64,000 bases of DNA from Danio rerio (lineage: Eukaryota > Chordata > Actinopteri > Cypriniformes > Danionidae), in NCBI RefSeq assembly GCF_049306965.1, contig NC_133182.1, forward strand, positions 35,148,501 to 35,212,500. The letters are read 5' to 3'. Below are positions 11,466-24,609 of this stretch, piece after piece. A program made the translations under genes and the position numbers. A model generated the notes under the pieces. It did not search any database. It worked only from the letters and a program-made list of their open reading frames with translations, and was not told where the DNA came from. The number at the start of each line of letters is the position of its first letter. Position 1 is the stretch's first letter.

Positions 11466-12790
11466 GTAAAACTATATTTATACTCATATCTTTCATAAGG
11501 CATGTAAAGTATATTTCTAACAGTAGACTTTTTCTTATAATTTTTTTTTTTTGTTCATCAGAAATACTAATATCACACTTGAATTTCCATTTTTTTGTGA
11601 GCCGAGGTGTGACAGGAACGCAGGCTGGGATATTTATTGGCTAAAGCCAGCAGTCATGGTGTTTTCAGGCGCTGGATTTCTGGAAAGAGCTGGTTTAAGC
11701 TTTTGGTCTATATTGAATGTGCTTGTTTGGGAACTCTTTAGGGAGTAAGTTATGAATAATCTGCCTATCCTTCAATCACAGCTTCCAAATTACCTTCTTC
11801 TGTTTTCCCTGGACTTTTACAACACTCTCCCTGGACTCTCTCTCGTGCACTTAATCTGTTTTTTATTGGTGTGTTTGTTTTAAAAAGTCTTTTGTCTAAT
11901 CCAGTTGGGCTTATATCAACTCTCTGGCGCACAGAATGAAAAAATTCTGTCCGTGTTTGTTTCTGTTGTATGATCCGAATCAAAAAGCAAAACATTTTAG
12001 TTGGCTTGTTATTGGTCTGTGTTTGTTCATCTTTGTCATAATTCCTATTTGCCTTTTGAATGGGCCTCAACACTGAGTGTCGGGATACTTAGAATAAGGT
12101 TAAGAGCTGTCAGCAGATAATTGATGCTGCCATACTCTCTCTGTGAGGGGCTGTTGGAGAGGCAGATTTCATGTAACCACACATCCAGAGCTACTGTGGT
12201 GCATTGTACATCATTTAGCTGGCAAAATACACATTTGCTCATCATGCAAAGACACACCAACCCTAATGGCATTGTTCTAAAAGCATATGAAACATTACCT
12301 TTTTAACATTGGATATCAGTAGCCCAGGGTTTTTGTGATATTGAAATGTGTGGGATTATTGCAATATATAAGCATATTTTGGGAAACTGAAATAAAGCTG
12401 TGTTTCACTTCATTCATTGAACATTTTTCATTTAGCTTTTCTAAACCGCATGGAAAATGAATGCAAATCTCAAGATTACTTTGAAAAAATCTTTTAGTGA
12501 GTTCTTCATTAATTACAGTAATGTGTGAATAATCGTAAAGCTGTGAAAGAAATAATTAACAGGAAAGAAAAATGAAGGCTGTGGGACTGAGGTGTTAACA
12601 ATACCTTCATAATATTTTCCAAAAATTTATTATTGAGTCTTATATTTAATAATTCATACTTCTAAAAAGGTGCTCTGAGAGAAAAATAAAACAGTGCAAA
12701 TGATATTGAAATTATTGTGGCACATTAACAGGATTTTTGCATGTGAATGAATATCTTCTTAGGGAATATATGGAAAACAAAATAAGTCTG
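11466..12790. other. Intergenic, nothing recognised
   Basis: Unique-looking sequence with short spurious frames. A T-run at 11540-11551 is the only simple repeat. Confidence 0.4.
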
Positions 12791-12793
12791 TAA

Positions 12794-13342
12794 TGTGCTG
12801 AATGTAAGATTTTGACTCCTCTAAAGCATAAAAATACCAACACATGTTTGCAGATATTTAAGAAACATGCTAAGTGAGCATTCTTGTTTATCTTGTTTAA
12901 CACTCTTGTTTATATTCAGAATGGAACAGCCCACCCAATGTCAGTTTAGTCAATTATATTTCAGCACCCCAGGTTGCCTTAGTGGAAAACAACATATATA
13001 ATTCTTTCAGTCAGAAAAGCTCTCAAAGCATGCACCCGTGACCAAAATGTGACCTCCGGTGGACGGTAACAAATTCCAAAATGATTCCAAAATTAGATGC
13101 AGATTTAGAGTTCCTCATGAGGTTAATATTATAAATTATTAGGCAAATAATATAAATATTACAAAAGTAAACATTAGGTGAGCAGGTTACATTGTAACCT
13201 CCTACCAACACGCATTTAACATTGAATAAAAGACATTCCCTCCTGTTTTAAATCTGGCAACCCGTGCTTGCATTTGTTTTGATTCAGGAATGCAATGCCT
13301 AAGTTAACCACTGGGTGTTAAACTTAAATACGGGACCTTTAA
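12794..13342. mobile_element. Non-autonomous DNA element, AAAGGTGC-terminus family
   Basis: Left part reads GTGCTGAATGTAAGATTTTG followed by CTCTAAAGCATAAAAATACC, the hallmark start of a common zebrafish repeat, and the right end reads CGGGACCTTTAAA, the inverse of a TTTAAAGGTCC end. It resembles the element in intron 4 of atp6v0d1 (51663-52686) and is non-coding. Superfamily not determined. Confidence 0.55.
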
Positions 13343-14744
13343 AATATGTTTCCACACCTAAAAACTAACATGGCGATTTTAGTGCTTAAATAATTTTGCT
13401 TTACAAACAACATATACCTATATAAAAAGACAACTGAATTTAATCTATGCAGCACCATTCACTTTTCGCAAGGATATTGGTATTCAAAGACAGACATGAG
13501 CAAGAGCGAGAAATTCTGTGTGTGCATGTAGGGTTGGGGACCGAGCAAAGTCTCGAGCAAGTGTTAATATTGTACTAAATGTCCCTAGGTACACATGAAT
13601 TCATGTGAAATATTAAATGTGCACATTTTAAATGTTACTAATTTTTTTAAACTAAAACATTTTAAGGTAAAGCATCTGAAATCAAATGTTCATTTTGGTC
13701 ACAGTATCCACTTTAAAAGAGTTGCTTAAATGTAAATGACAAACTTTTCTGAACAAATAGAACACAAAGTTCCACAGAAAATGAACCATCATAGCATAAG
13801 CAAACGACAAAACTATTGGCCTATCTGGGTTTTTTCACCTATGGATGAAACGGTCCATTTAAAAATTTAATGTGTTTGGCTTCTGGTGTCATTCCTTGGT
13901 AGCTATTTTTAGCTATATAAAATGGCTCTTCACACTGCTTAGTACTGCAAACCTCTATTTCATACCATCTCACCATATTATATTGATGTAGTTATTGTAT
14001 AATTATAAACTGAACAGTGCAAACAGTTTTACAGTATACTAATCTTTATATTTTTCTCATTATTTTCCTACATCAGAAGTGTAATATAACATATTATAGA
14101 ATTATAAGGTTTAACAAATAGTTTTTGAAGTCCCAAAAATGCATCTACCAGTCTTTGGGTGGTAGATAGGTTGTCAGTGTCATTCCCAGGTGGGCTGGCA
14201 TTCAAGGTAAGATCCACTGACTTGGAAGTTTTGATCTTCTGTGTCCAACTGTGGGCAGAAGAAATACATGAAAGCTATCTGGTTTATGAAAGAGTTCACC
14301 TCTGATTCATGAGAAAGAGAAATGGTGATGTAACAAAGGATTCAGACATTTATTGAGCAGAGACATGAGAGTGTTATGAACAAAAATCCGATAAAATAAA
14401 ATATATAAATAATTTAATGAAATGATTCAGACACCATGCAATTGTTATTCTTAAAAATACATTTAAATAAGCTAACATTATCTTTCTGTGTTGCTTTCAC
14501 ACTTTTGTGCTAGAAGAACAATTACAAAAAAGCCATAAAAAGCATTTTGAAGGCAATGTACAGCGCAATGTCTGCGTTTAACAAAAAAATACTAATAAAA
14601 AGTTATTTTAAACACAAAATGTGATATACCAAATGGCACCATGTAATGTACAGTAGGCGTACAGGTAAAAAGAAGACATTGAGTGTACTGTCTGCTCTTT
14701 TCAATATAGAAATCCTCTTCACAGCTAAATTAAAATGTTCATAT
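13343..14744. other. Intergenic, nothing recognised
   Basis: No exon-like or transposon-like structure supported; AT-rich with short spurious frames. Confidence 0.4.
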
Positions 14745-14890
<146 letters not shown>

Positions 14891-15894
14891 CTTTTATGTT
14901 CTTGACAAGGAAGGAACAATGGTAATAGTTTATAATATAAGATTCAGAATCCATAATGAACAGATGGTTCGGATGAATGTATTCTGATAACTGATAATGT
15001 AAATGTAATTGGATTTATCTATTGTTTATGGTGTAAATGTTAACTCAGTGTTTGAAGATGCTAAAAGAGAAATCTTAAAATCAGCTTATTTTTTCTGAAA
15101 TCATATTTTTGCAAAGTTCAGTCCAATCAGGGATAGGCAGTATTTATAATACATGTGTTTTAAATACGTATTTCAAATACAGAATTGTATTTTGTCATTT
15201 GTATAGGGTTTTAAAAAAATGGGTTAATATTTTGTATCAAAATATGTTAGTGTCGTGTACTTTTGTATTTTTAAAATACTGTCAGACACTTTGTAAGAAC
15301 TCTACATGATGGCATCATAAAAATGTGGCCTTTAATAGAGGTGTTTTCTCAATTATTTGCCAAGGCTTGACTAGAAAATTTATTAATATAAAAAAGTTGA
15401 TCAGTGCTTGGAGTATGGATGGAAATTATGCATCACATATCAAGAAAAAGAAAATAACAGACAAATAGTAGGGGTAAATTTGGGAGCAAGTCAAAATAAG
15501 ACAGGAAAATAGGACAAAAAACATAAAACAGTGCTACAGTGGCGATATCTACAAAACTTTATTGGCTGTTTCAAATGCCAGTAGCTGATCTGCAGATGAC
15601 CTTCATATTTTTAATCACAGATTTTGACATAGTTAATCAGTATAAGACAAAAATATTGATTGAAAAAAAAAACATAATTTATAGAAATTACTAAAACTGG
15701 AAATTTTAGTCGTTTTCAAAAATCGTGATTTTACGTTTTTACAGATTTCAATTGAGTATATTTATTTAACATATTATGTGAACAAAATTTTTTAAACAAC
15801 CTTTTCATATATTACACTTTTAAAATATAAGACTGAGATAGTGGCAATTTTCACAGTAGATGGAGATATTGAGAGAGATATTGTACTATATTCG

Positions 15895-16368
15895 TGTCAC
15901 ATCCCCGACTTGTTCCTGCTGCTCCACCTACCACTCTCTCTCACCATCACGTTCCCTCAGCACTAATCATCACTCCCCATCTCCTGAGTTCTAATCAGAC
16001 ACACCTGCACCCATCATTAGCACTCCCTATATAACCCCTCAATTCAAGTCAGTGGCTGGAATTGATGTCTGACGGTTCACCTTACCTTCTCCTTGACTTG
16101 CCTTCTTCCGTGGATGTTTCCCCTCTCCTATGATCGTTTAACTTGTGGATGTTCCTTTCAAGCTCCTGGATAAACAAAACTATCAATAAGGGAAGTTACT
16201 TTACACTCTATGTTTGCTAGAAGCTATCTGTTTACAACGTAAACGACAATCCATCAGCTCTACTCCAAAGACTCCCACTTACCTGCTTCTTCTGTTTATT
16301 AATCCACTGCTTGTTTGAATAAATTAATGAAAAGGGATAACCCTCCTTGTTCTCATTGTGACCGTGAC
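15895..16368 (+). repeat. 5' LTR of the Ty3/gypsy fossil
   Basis: Starts TGTCACATCCCCGACTTG, includes a TATATAA promoter-like motif at about 16028 and an AATAAA-like motif near its end. It aligns along its length with the 3' LTR, apart from length differences in the first quarter. Confidence 0.85.
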
Positions 16369-19300
16369 CGGATTCCAGCCATGAAACAAACAAACGCAGC
16401 TATGGAAGCTAGCGCAGCGCTAACCGGAAGGTCTTTAGACCCATTTCATTATAGACATTACTTTCATTATAGTGACCATCAGTGTGTCACAGCATCTCTC
16501 TGCCCGCCCATTCTCTTTGTCTATTTCCCCTGTTTTACCCGCAAGAGCTCCATCACTACAGCCAGATCCGAAAGAACCCATGATTACCGACGCCTATCGC
16601 GTTGAGTCCAAGGAATGACTACGATGCATAAGGAACTACATTTGTCTTTACTGTGGTGAAAACAATCTCATCTCGGACTACCCAATCTGCCCACCATGCT
16701 TAATGGTGAGTAAAGTTACACTCACTCCATCTGTGTCTAACATACCCCATATGCAAGCTCTGCTGATTATAAACTCTCATATTATCCCCATACATGTCTT
16801 GGTGGACTCTGGAGTGGCTGGCAACATCATCTCTTCGAATCTCATCGCCCAACATCACATACCTACTGTTTGTAATATAATTGATTACAAGATTACCACC
16901 ATTCAGGACTCACCATTGGGTGGTGTTAAAATCTCTCAGCGTACAAAAGAAGTCGTTCTCCAGTTTCATCCTCATTGTGAGAAACTAATCCTCCTCATAA
17001 TTTCTCATGCTAACGTGGATGTTAATCTGGGCAGGCCGTTGCTCGCAGAACATCAGCTGGACATCAACTGCAGTACTGGTGAGACTAGAGAATGGAGTTC
17101 TGGCTGCACCTCAAGTGGTCACATCACCCCCCTGCTGTTCACTCATCACCTTGCACCCCCCTCCCTATTCACTCAACATCAGTAGAAACTCCATCCACTT
17201 CAAATTCATTCATTCCTGCCATCTACACATCCTCCCATGACGTTTTCAGCATGGACTGAGCCACACAGTTACCCCCACATTGTTCCTGGAATTGTAGTAT
17301 CGATCTTCTGCCTATCGCCAAATTAGCCCATGGAAGAATTTACCCCTTGTCCTGTCCTGAGCATGAGACTATGTCGACAAAGCTCTCAGCCAAGGGTTCA
17401 TTAGACCTTCCACATCCCTAGCCACGCCAATCTTTTTTTGTGGCCAAAAAGGATGGAGGTCTCTGGCCTTGTATCAATTACGGTGTCCGGAATGCAGCCA
17501 TGGTTAAATTCACCTACCCTCTGCCTCTTGTCCCCGCGGCTCTAGAAGAAAACGTGAGGCTCTGGTCATGCTAGACTTCCTGAGCGCTTACAATCTCATC
17601 CGTGTCCGGGAAGGGGACGAGTGGAAGATTGTGTTCATTACCCCCTCCGGGCACTATGAATACCAGGTGATGTCCTATGACCTAGCTAACAGTCCTTCTA
17701 TATTCCAAAGTTTTATGAACAAGATTTTTAGAGACTTCCTCAACCACTTTGCCATCGTCTACATAGATGACATTCTGATCTATTCCTGTAATCTGGCTAA
17801 ACATCAAACTCATGCCAAAAAAGTTCTCCAACGCCTCAGAAAGAACCACCTATATCTAAAAGCTAAAAAATGTGAGTTTTATCTTCTCTCGATCTCCTTC
17901 CTTGGGTACATGATTTTCGCTGAGGGACTCAACATGGAAAGAGGCTAGGTAGACGCAGTTTTTCAGTGGGAAGAACCCAGGACGCTATAGGAGTTACAAA
18001 GATTTCTAGGATTAGCCAACTTCTATCATGATTCATTAAGAACTATAATATCTTCTCTGCCCCTTTAACCTCACTCCTGAAAGGCGAACGACATTCACTC
18101 TGAACCCTGAAGCACATCAAGCCTTTTTCCACCTGAAAGAAATGTTCACAACTGCCCCTGTCCTCTGTCCTCCTGATCCTATGCTTCCCTTCATTGTGGA
18201 GTTTAATGCGGCTAAGACTGGAGTTGGAGCGATTCTATCCCAGTGGTCTGGTGAAAATCGAAGCCTCCATCTGTGTTTTTACTACTCCAGGATACTGTCA
18301 CCTGTGAAACAAAATTCCAGTATCAGAGACCACAAGCTACTCTCTATTAAGTTGGCACTGGAAGAATGGCGTCGCTGGCTGGAAGGAGCACAGTTCCGGT
18401 TTACTGTCATCACTGATCACAAGAACCTCCAGTATCTCCGTGATGTCAAACACCTGAACACTCGCTAAGCTCGCTAGTCCCTATTCTTCGCCCGGTTCAA
18501 CTTCAGTATCACCTACCAAGTGGGCCATAAGAATGTAAAGGCCCATGCCCTTTCACATATGTACTCACCTGAACCTTCCTCTGATAACCCAGAACCAATT
18601 TTACCTTCCACTGTCTTCCTTGCTTCCGTCTTGTGGCAATCGGATGAGGAAATCAGAGCTGCTACCGCTGAAGAACCAGCACCCCCTGAACTTCCATCAG
18701 GTCGCTCCTGGATAATGTGCACAACTCCCTCTGCTCAGGACACCCAGGCAGCAGGTGAACCCTCTCGCTCCTTCGACAGAGATATTGGTGGCCCATTATG
18801 ACCAGGGACGTCACCCAGTACATCCAGGGTTGCTTGGTTTGAGCTACCACCACTACTCCTTGTCGACTGCCTAATGGTAAACTGGAGCCACTACCCATTC
18901 CCTGCCGACCCTGGACCCACTTAGAGGAGGACTTTGCAACTGACTTATCTCCATCACAAGAGTATACCACCATTCTTATTGTTGTGGATTGCTTTTCTAA
19001 GTCATGCAAACTAATCTGACATCTTGCATCAGCCAATCCTCCAGCTACCATCCCCAGTCTAACGGCCAGACCGAGCGTAAAATTCAAGAACTTTCCCGAT
19101 TTTTTTCTGAACGTACTGCTCTTAACACCAAAACGCCTGGAGCCAGTATCCACTGTGGGCTGAGTATGCACAGAATTCCTTCAGACAATCCTCTACTGGT
19201 TTAACACCCTTTGAATGTGTTTTAAAATTCCGAGCGAGAGGGTGTGGGACTTAGCTCATGTCCACCTGCAGCGAGCAGTAAGGATGTACACTGACGCTGC

Positions 19301-19444
19301 CAACTGCCACCATCTTCCCAATCCCACCTATCGTCCGCCCCAACCCCACCCCTGACCAAACCAAAGTCATCCCTTACAACATCTACCAGGAAAAGAAAAT
19401 CCTCGACTCCCGGTGGCGAACGGCTGCCTCCAAACGCGGGGTTC

Positions 19445-19913
19445 TGTCACATCTCCGGCTCGTCCCTCAGCACCAATCATCGATCCCCATCTTCTGCCAC
19501 CTCTCATCACGCCCGAGGACATTCACCTGAGTTCTAATCAGACAGTCCTGCACCCCTCATCAGCACTCCCTATATAAACGAGCAATTCCAATCAGTCAGT
19601 GGCTGCAATCGATGACTGACGGTTCACCTTACCTTCTCCTTGACTTACCTTCTGTGGATGTTTCCTCTCTCCTATGATCGTTTAACTTGTGGATGTTCCT
19701 TTCAAGCCTGTGGATGAACAAAGCTATCAATAAGGGAAGTTACTTTACACTATGTTTGCTAGAAGTTATCTGTTTTAAACGTAAACAACAATCCATCAGC
19801 TCTCCTACAAAGACTCCCACTTACCTGCTACTCCTGTTTATTAATGCACTGCTTGTTTGAATAAATTGATGAAAAGAGAAAACCCTCCTTGTCCTCATTG
19901 TGTGGCCGTGACA
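19445..19913 (+). repeat. 3' LTR of the Ty3/gypsy fossil
   Basis: Starts TGTCACATCTCCGGCTCG and shares CTCCCTATATAA, GACGGTTCACCTTACCTTCT and GAATAAATT with the 5' LTR. Ends TGTGGCCGTGACA, directly before the resumed hAT-like sequence. Confidence 0.85.
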
Positions 19914-20280
19914 ATTCCAACTCATTATCTACATTTACAGCGATTTTTAAACAGATCATCTTCAAGACAGGAGTTTCTGTATGGAATTTGTACAAAATCT
20001 ATTCTAAAATCAAAGAGAAACACAAGTTACATTTTTTTGAATACCACATATTCAACAAAGGTGAACGAGGGAGGGGATTGATCGAAGGTTTGTGAAAAAA
20101 CGTCACAATCCCTTGTAAAAAAAATTTGTAGTGTTTTCAAAATTCAAAAATACAGTATTTTATTTTGAGAGTTAATGTGGCTGCTGTATTTTGAGGTTTT
20201 TTGATACATATAAAATGTAAGTATTTGAAATTTTATTTTAACCCACATTTCAATGTATTTTTTGCCCATCCCAGTCCAAT

Positions 20281-21720
20281 ATTCATAAGAAACAATCTTG
20301 TCTTTAAAATTACCTCCATGATGTCCAAATAATCACATGAATCAAGTTATGACAACACCAAGCCATGAATCTCTTACTGCTGGTTTATGCAGAGCCACAG
20401 ATATTATTATAATCCTATGGCTGAGTGTCATCTCTTATGCCACACTAGATGAGCTGGATCCTCTCAATACTCTGATTCAGTCCTTAGAAATTTGGTATTC
20501 TCTGTTTTCCTTCAGTCAACCCAGCTGTCCTCAATGGCCTTGAACTCTCCTGATCATTGCCTCCCGCCTCCCAGACATAAAAAAAAAACAAATCCATCCA
20601 AAGAACTTGCGATAAGTTTGGTTTAAAAACCGTGAGCTGAAATAAACTGAACTAATCTGGAAAGTTCAATTCTTGTCAGTCTCAACTCAGCATGAACATA
20701 TAAAACCCAAAGCTATAACACAGACAAATGTATGAAAAGCAAAGCTCCACAATTGCTTGGTTTGATTCTGAGTGATGCCTCAATGCAACATTCACCTTAA
20801 GAGTACTGCCATGTTTCTTTGAAAAAAAAAACTTCATTATTCAAATTATTTTTACACCATTCTAAGCTTTTAGCATGAATTTATGCTAGCATTTTAAGAA
20901 AATGTTAATTGGCTATTGTTTTTTTTCTTTTCTTTTCTTTTTTAACTGCTAATTGCACAGAGGCTCTTGATCATTCCCCTTTATTTATGTTAGTTTTAGC
21001 TTCACCAGAAAGACAAGATGAGAGCTTCTGCTATTGTATCGTTTGTCTCATCCCTTCTCTTCATCTTTTGTTTTAGTCCTCTCAGTGAAATAACCGACAT
21101 GCTGTTGTGTATGCGTCTCCAGGAGGATCCGGATGTTGCCATGGAGACCTCTTATATGATATTTTACCTCGTGATTAACAGACTGAAGGGCTGAAAGGTT
21201 TAGGAATCTCACAACCACCAAAAGGCTCCTACACAGACCGAAAAATGAACATATTTGGTTTGTGTATGCAATAACCACAGACGATCAGGGGGATTTTTTA
21301 CTTTTCTAAAATAATAAAGTGCATCCTTGTTTTGTTAGTTGCTGTAGATTTGAACATAAATTTCCACGAGTGAATAAATAATAATTAAAACTATATTTGG
21401 CACATTTTTACAAAGCACACTAAAAACAGATTGATTGATGACTTCGTGGCAAGAAGCGAGCTGTATGAGTCTTTAGCGCCCTCCGCCGTCAAAAAAAAAA
21501 AAAAAAAAACACTGAAAATGTTTAGGTTCCGTTCTACATTAATACAGAAAATAGTGAAACTTAGTTATATAAGCACAGCCACACGAAAAGAATATACACG
21601 TTTTAATATATGTTGTGATGTAGGTTTTTAATAGCCATATGTGACGTCATAACAACATAAATAAATAAAAATAAGAAAATATTTACTTAAGAACAATCAA
21701 ATGTACAAGAACAAATAATA
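20281..21720. other. Intergenic, nothing recognised
   Basis: No exon or mobile element supported. A-runs at about 20580 and 21491-21510 are simple repeats; the short open frames have no family signature. Confidence 0.4.
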
Positions 21721-21721
21721 A

Positions 21722-22057
21722 GGCGACGCGGTGGCGCAGTGGATTGCACGATTACCTCACTGCAAGTCGCTGATTCGAGCCTCATAGGGTCAATTGGTAT
21801 CTGTGTGGAATTTGCATGTTCTCCCCGGGTTTGCTCCACTGGTTTTCCCCAGTCAAGACATGCTGTAGAGGTGAATTGGGTATTCTAAAATTGACCGTAG
21901 TTTATGTGTGTAAATGAGTTTGTATAGATTTTTCCCAGTGATGGGTTGCAGCTGGAAGGACATCGGCTGTATAAAACATATACTGGATAAGTTGACGGTT
22001 CATTGTGCTGTGGCGACCCCAGATTAAGGGACTAAGCCAAAAAGAAAATGAATAAAC
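21722..22057 (+). mobile_element. DANA SINE, near full length
   Basis: Starts GGCGACGCGGTGGCGCAGTG, keeps GATTCGAGCCTCA, TTTGCATGTTCTCCC, GTGATGGGTTGCAGCTGGAA and GGCGACCCCAGATTA, and ends GGGACTAAGCC with an AATGAATAAA tail. Moderately diverged. Confidence 0.9.
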
Positions 22058-22524
22058 GAGGAACAAAAATAGGATAAAAAAAAAAACAATGTTTCAGGAA
22101 ACCGTGTAGACATATCTTTTCATCTCCTCTCACTTATTTGCCGAAGTTAAATTCCATAACATGCCAATTACATGTGATACCAATTTCAAGTGTTCGCACA
22201 TATTACTTTTTTTTTGTGCATATTTTTTAGTTAGTTATTAGTTATTGCCTTGATAATAGAAAATATAAGCTAGTAGGCATCATGTATGACAGTTGCCAAG
22301 GTATGAGCTATTTAGGAAACATCTTGTAATGTACATATATAGGGCTTATATTGTATGTTGATATAAAAAAGCAATACAGGAGACCTATATAGCCTGTTTG
22401 TATAAATGCACATCAATTTAGCCTATATGTTTGCATATATGCAGCATGTATGCTATCATATATGTGCATACATACTGCATAGGTTTCATACGCGCATTTA
22501 TCCACATATAGGTTCTTTCTCACC

Positions 22525-23290
22525 TCACATTTTTTTAAATTTAGAAAACAGTAATATTCTGCATAAGAGGAAATCTTTATTATTGAATAACTGGTTCAGT
22601 AATGGGGTGATATTAATGAAGCAGTTATTTGACAGTAATGGTAATTTATTTACTTACTCAGATATACTCTCACCATATCCAGAAAATAATGTAATATTGT
22701 TAGTCCATCTCCTCTGTGATTTGTATGCTTTTTAGAAATAATAATAATTTGTTGATTTCTGTATGTTCCCCAGACCTGATTCTGTTGTTGGATCCATTTT
22801 TTTCTCCACTAAAAATGATAAAATCAGGTGTTTATTTTTAGATCTTGTCATTTCAAAACCCTTTTACATTTCTTAATGGAACAACCTTTTTGATGATATT
22901 AAATGGTCAAATGTTTGGTCACTCCCCCGGATTTTTAAACAAATAGAACTAAAGAAATTTCTTTTAAAATTATTCACAGATTTTATCCAGTTAAACATTT
23001 TTTTTACAGAAACTTCTTCTGATTCTGTTGCTCACTTATTTTGGGAATGTCCCTTTTGTTAAATCTTTCTGGTCTGATGTGAATAATATAATTGACAAAA
23101 AAGGTTTGTGGTGATTTTTCTTTAAGCTTTAGACATATTATTTTGATGTTTTACATTACAGAAAAACAATTTCTCAATTCAAGTTTTGTATTATTCTAAT
23201 ATTTTGTATTGCAAAGTTTTTTATACACAAGTGTAAATATACTAAATGTAACCCAAATTTTTTTTACATTTAAAATTTTTTTTTTTAATT
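22525..23290 (+). mobile_element. L1-type LINE fragment, ORF2 C-terminal part
   Basis: A frame at 22550-22735 gives LLLNNWFSNGVILMKQLFDS, matching the 'W...GI..I.DL.D..G' segment near the C terminus of L1 ORF2. Further on, translated pieces resemble the 'HLFWECP' zinc-knuckle segment (around 23030) and the 'KFFIHKCKY' segment (around 23210). The frame is broken by stops and frame changes; the 5' 80-90 percent of the element is absent, as usual for 5'-truncated LINEs. The AT-rich sequence to about 23540 may be its 3' UTR. Confidence 0.7.
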
Positions 23291-24003
23291 TTTAAAAATT
23301 TGTTACAAATTTTTTAAACAAAAATTGGATCTGTAGCTGAATACCATTTCATAGTTTCATAACAAGAAAGCAATTAACACTTCCAAAACATGTGCTTTAT
23401 ATAATACTCTGCATTCATTTGTGTTATTTTTTCATATGCCCTCTCTTTCATTTTTTTAATTTTTAATTGAATTTTAATATTTTATTGTTTTTTTTTCTTT
23501 CTCATTGTCTTTCTCTTTGCCATACCACTGTAATACTTCTTTAAAAATTGTCATTCTCTTTTTGTGCAAAAAGTAATATTTGTATTGTTAATTATACAAA
23601 TTCTTCCCATTGTAATTGCCTTTTATTGCAATATATACATAAATTTTTAAAAGAAAACAGTGGACAAGTATGTTTGACTGGGCATTTGGCTATTCACCCA
23701 TCAACAAAGTCCTATCGTGTTGAAGAAATTTTTCCACTTTCAACTTTTTGCCGCTAACCATCTTGTTGTCAGGAGTGTGGAGAATCATATATTGTGTTAA
23801 GGTTAAAATAAATAATAGCACATAACAACAGTTGTACTGTAGCTCATGTTTTTATTTAAATTCCATTATGATGAAGCATGTTACATTACTCATTACAGAG
23901 ACCTTTTTGTTGCAGAATATGGCATTTCATGACAGGCTATTTCTTAAAAAAGAAATATTTAGATTACAAAAAAGTTATAACAGCTATGGTTTTACCTCAA
24001 TTA

Positions 24004-24298
24004 AAGGGATAGTTCACCCAAAAACTTAAATTCCGTCATCATTTTCAGTCATCAAACCTTTTTATTTGAGTTAATAATATAAGTTTATTTCTTCTGTTAA
24101 ACCAAACAGAAGATTTAAGAAAGCTAGAAAACGGTTTAATTCCATAGTATCATTTGTTTTTCCTACTATGGAAGTCAATGGTTAGGGGTTGTCAGCTTTC
24201 TTTGAAATAGTTTCTTATTTGTTCAACAGAAGTAATAAAGGCTTGATACCACTTGCGAGCAAATAAATGTTGAGTAAATTTCATTTCTCTTTAAGATA
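24004..24298. mobile_element. Cyprinid foldback MITE, decayed copy
   Basis: Begins AAAGGGATAGTTCACCCAAA and, in its right half, contains ACTATGGAAGTCAATGG as the inverse of the left-half CCATAGTATC segment. This is the very abundant palindromic family with GGGATAGTTCACCCA ends; the right terminus here is eroded. Other copies are at 26317-26614, 36652-36905 and about 43690-43915. Confidence 0.75.
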
Positions 24299-24609
24299 GT
24301 GTTAACATTACCCAAACTGTGTATAGACAAACTAGAATAGACTTGTTTTTGATTATCCACTTTAGAAAGTATGTTGACTATAAGCAACATGCAACGCTCA
24401 TTTTAGCATTAATAAGCTGTTTGGTCAAAGTTTTGGAATGATTAGTTACTCGCAGTGAGTAAAATGTATGTTGGGAAGCACAAAAAGTGTTGCTATTATC
24501 AGATAAGTCAATTGAAATCCTATACATTTTCTTTGGTTTTGATTGTTGTTCTCAAAAATAAAAAAATACAATTCAGTGATGCCAAAGATTGGCTGTACAT
24601 TTTATTTAT

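Larger units (their letters stand above)
15895..19913 (+). mobile_element. Fossil Ty3/gypsy LTR retrotransposon, degraded
   Basis: Two similar direct terminal repeats begin TGTCACATC and end near GTGACA. Between them, in order, are remnants resembling a retroviral-type aspartic protease (around 16790-16850), reverse transcriptase with the YIDD signature (around 17400-17900), RNase H (around 18140-18470) and integrase (around 18780-19200). The order protease-RT-RNase H-integrase is that of Ty3/gypsy. The coding part is broken many times and is not functional. A short ATTC-like match flanks the element. The two LTRs differ at roughly one base in ten over the last 90 bases compared by eye, so it is not a recent insertion. 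Confidence 0.9.
15128..20272. mobile_element. hAT-like element split by an LTR retrotransposon
   Basis: The left end CAGGGATAGGCAGTATTT and right end GCCCATCCC are inverted partners, continued by TTTAAATAC/TTTCAAATAC-like sub-terminal repeats on both sides. Identical 8-mers AGTCCAAT flank the whole unit (15120-15127 and 20273-20280), the target duplication expected of hAT. About 1.1 kb belongs to this element (15128-15894 and 19914-20272); the rest is the inserted Ty3/gypsy copy. No transposase is recognised, so it was probably non-autonomous. Confidence 0.8.
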
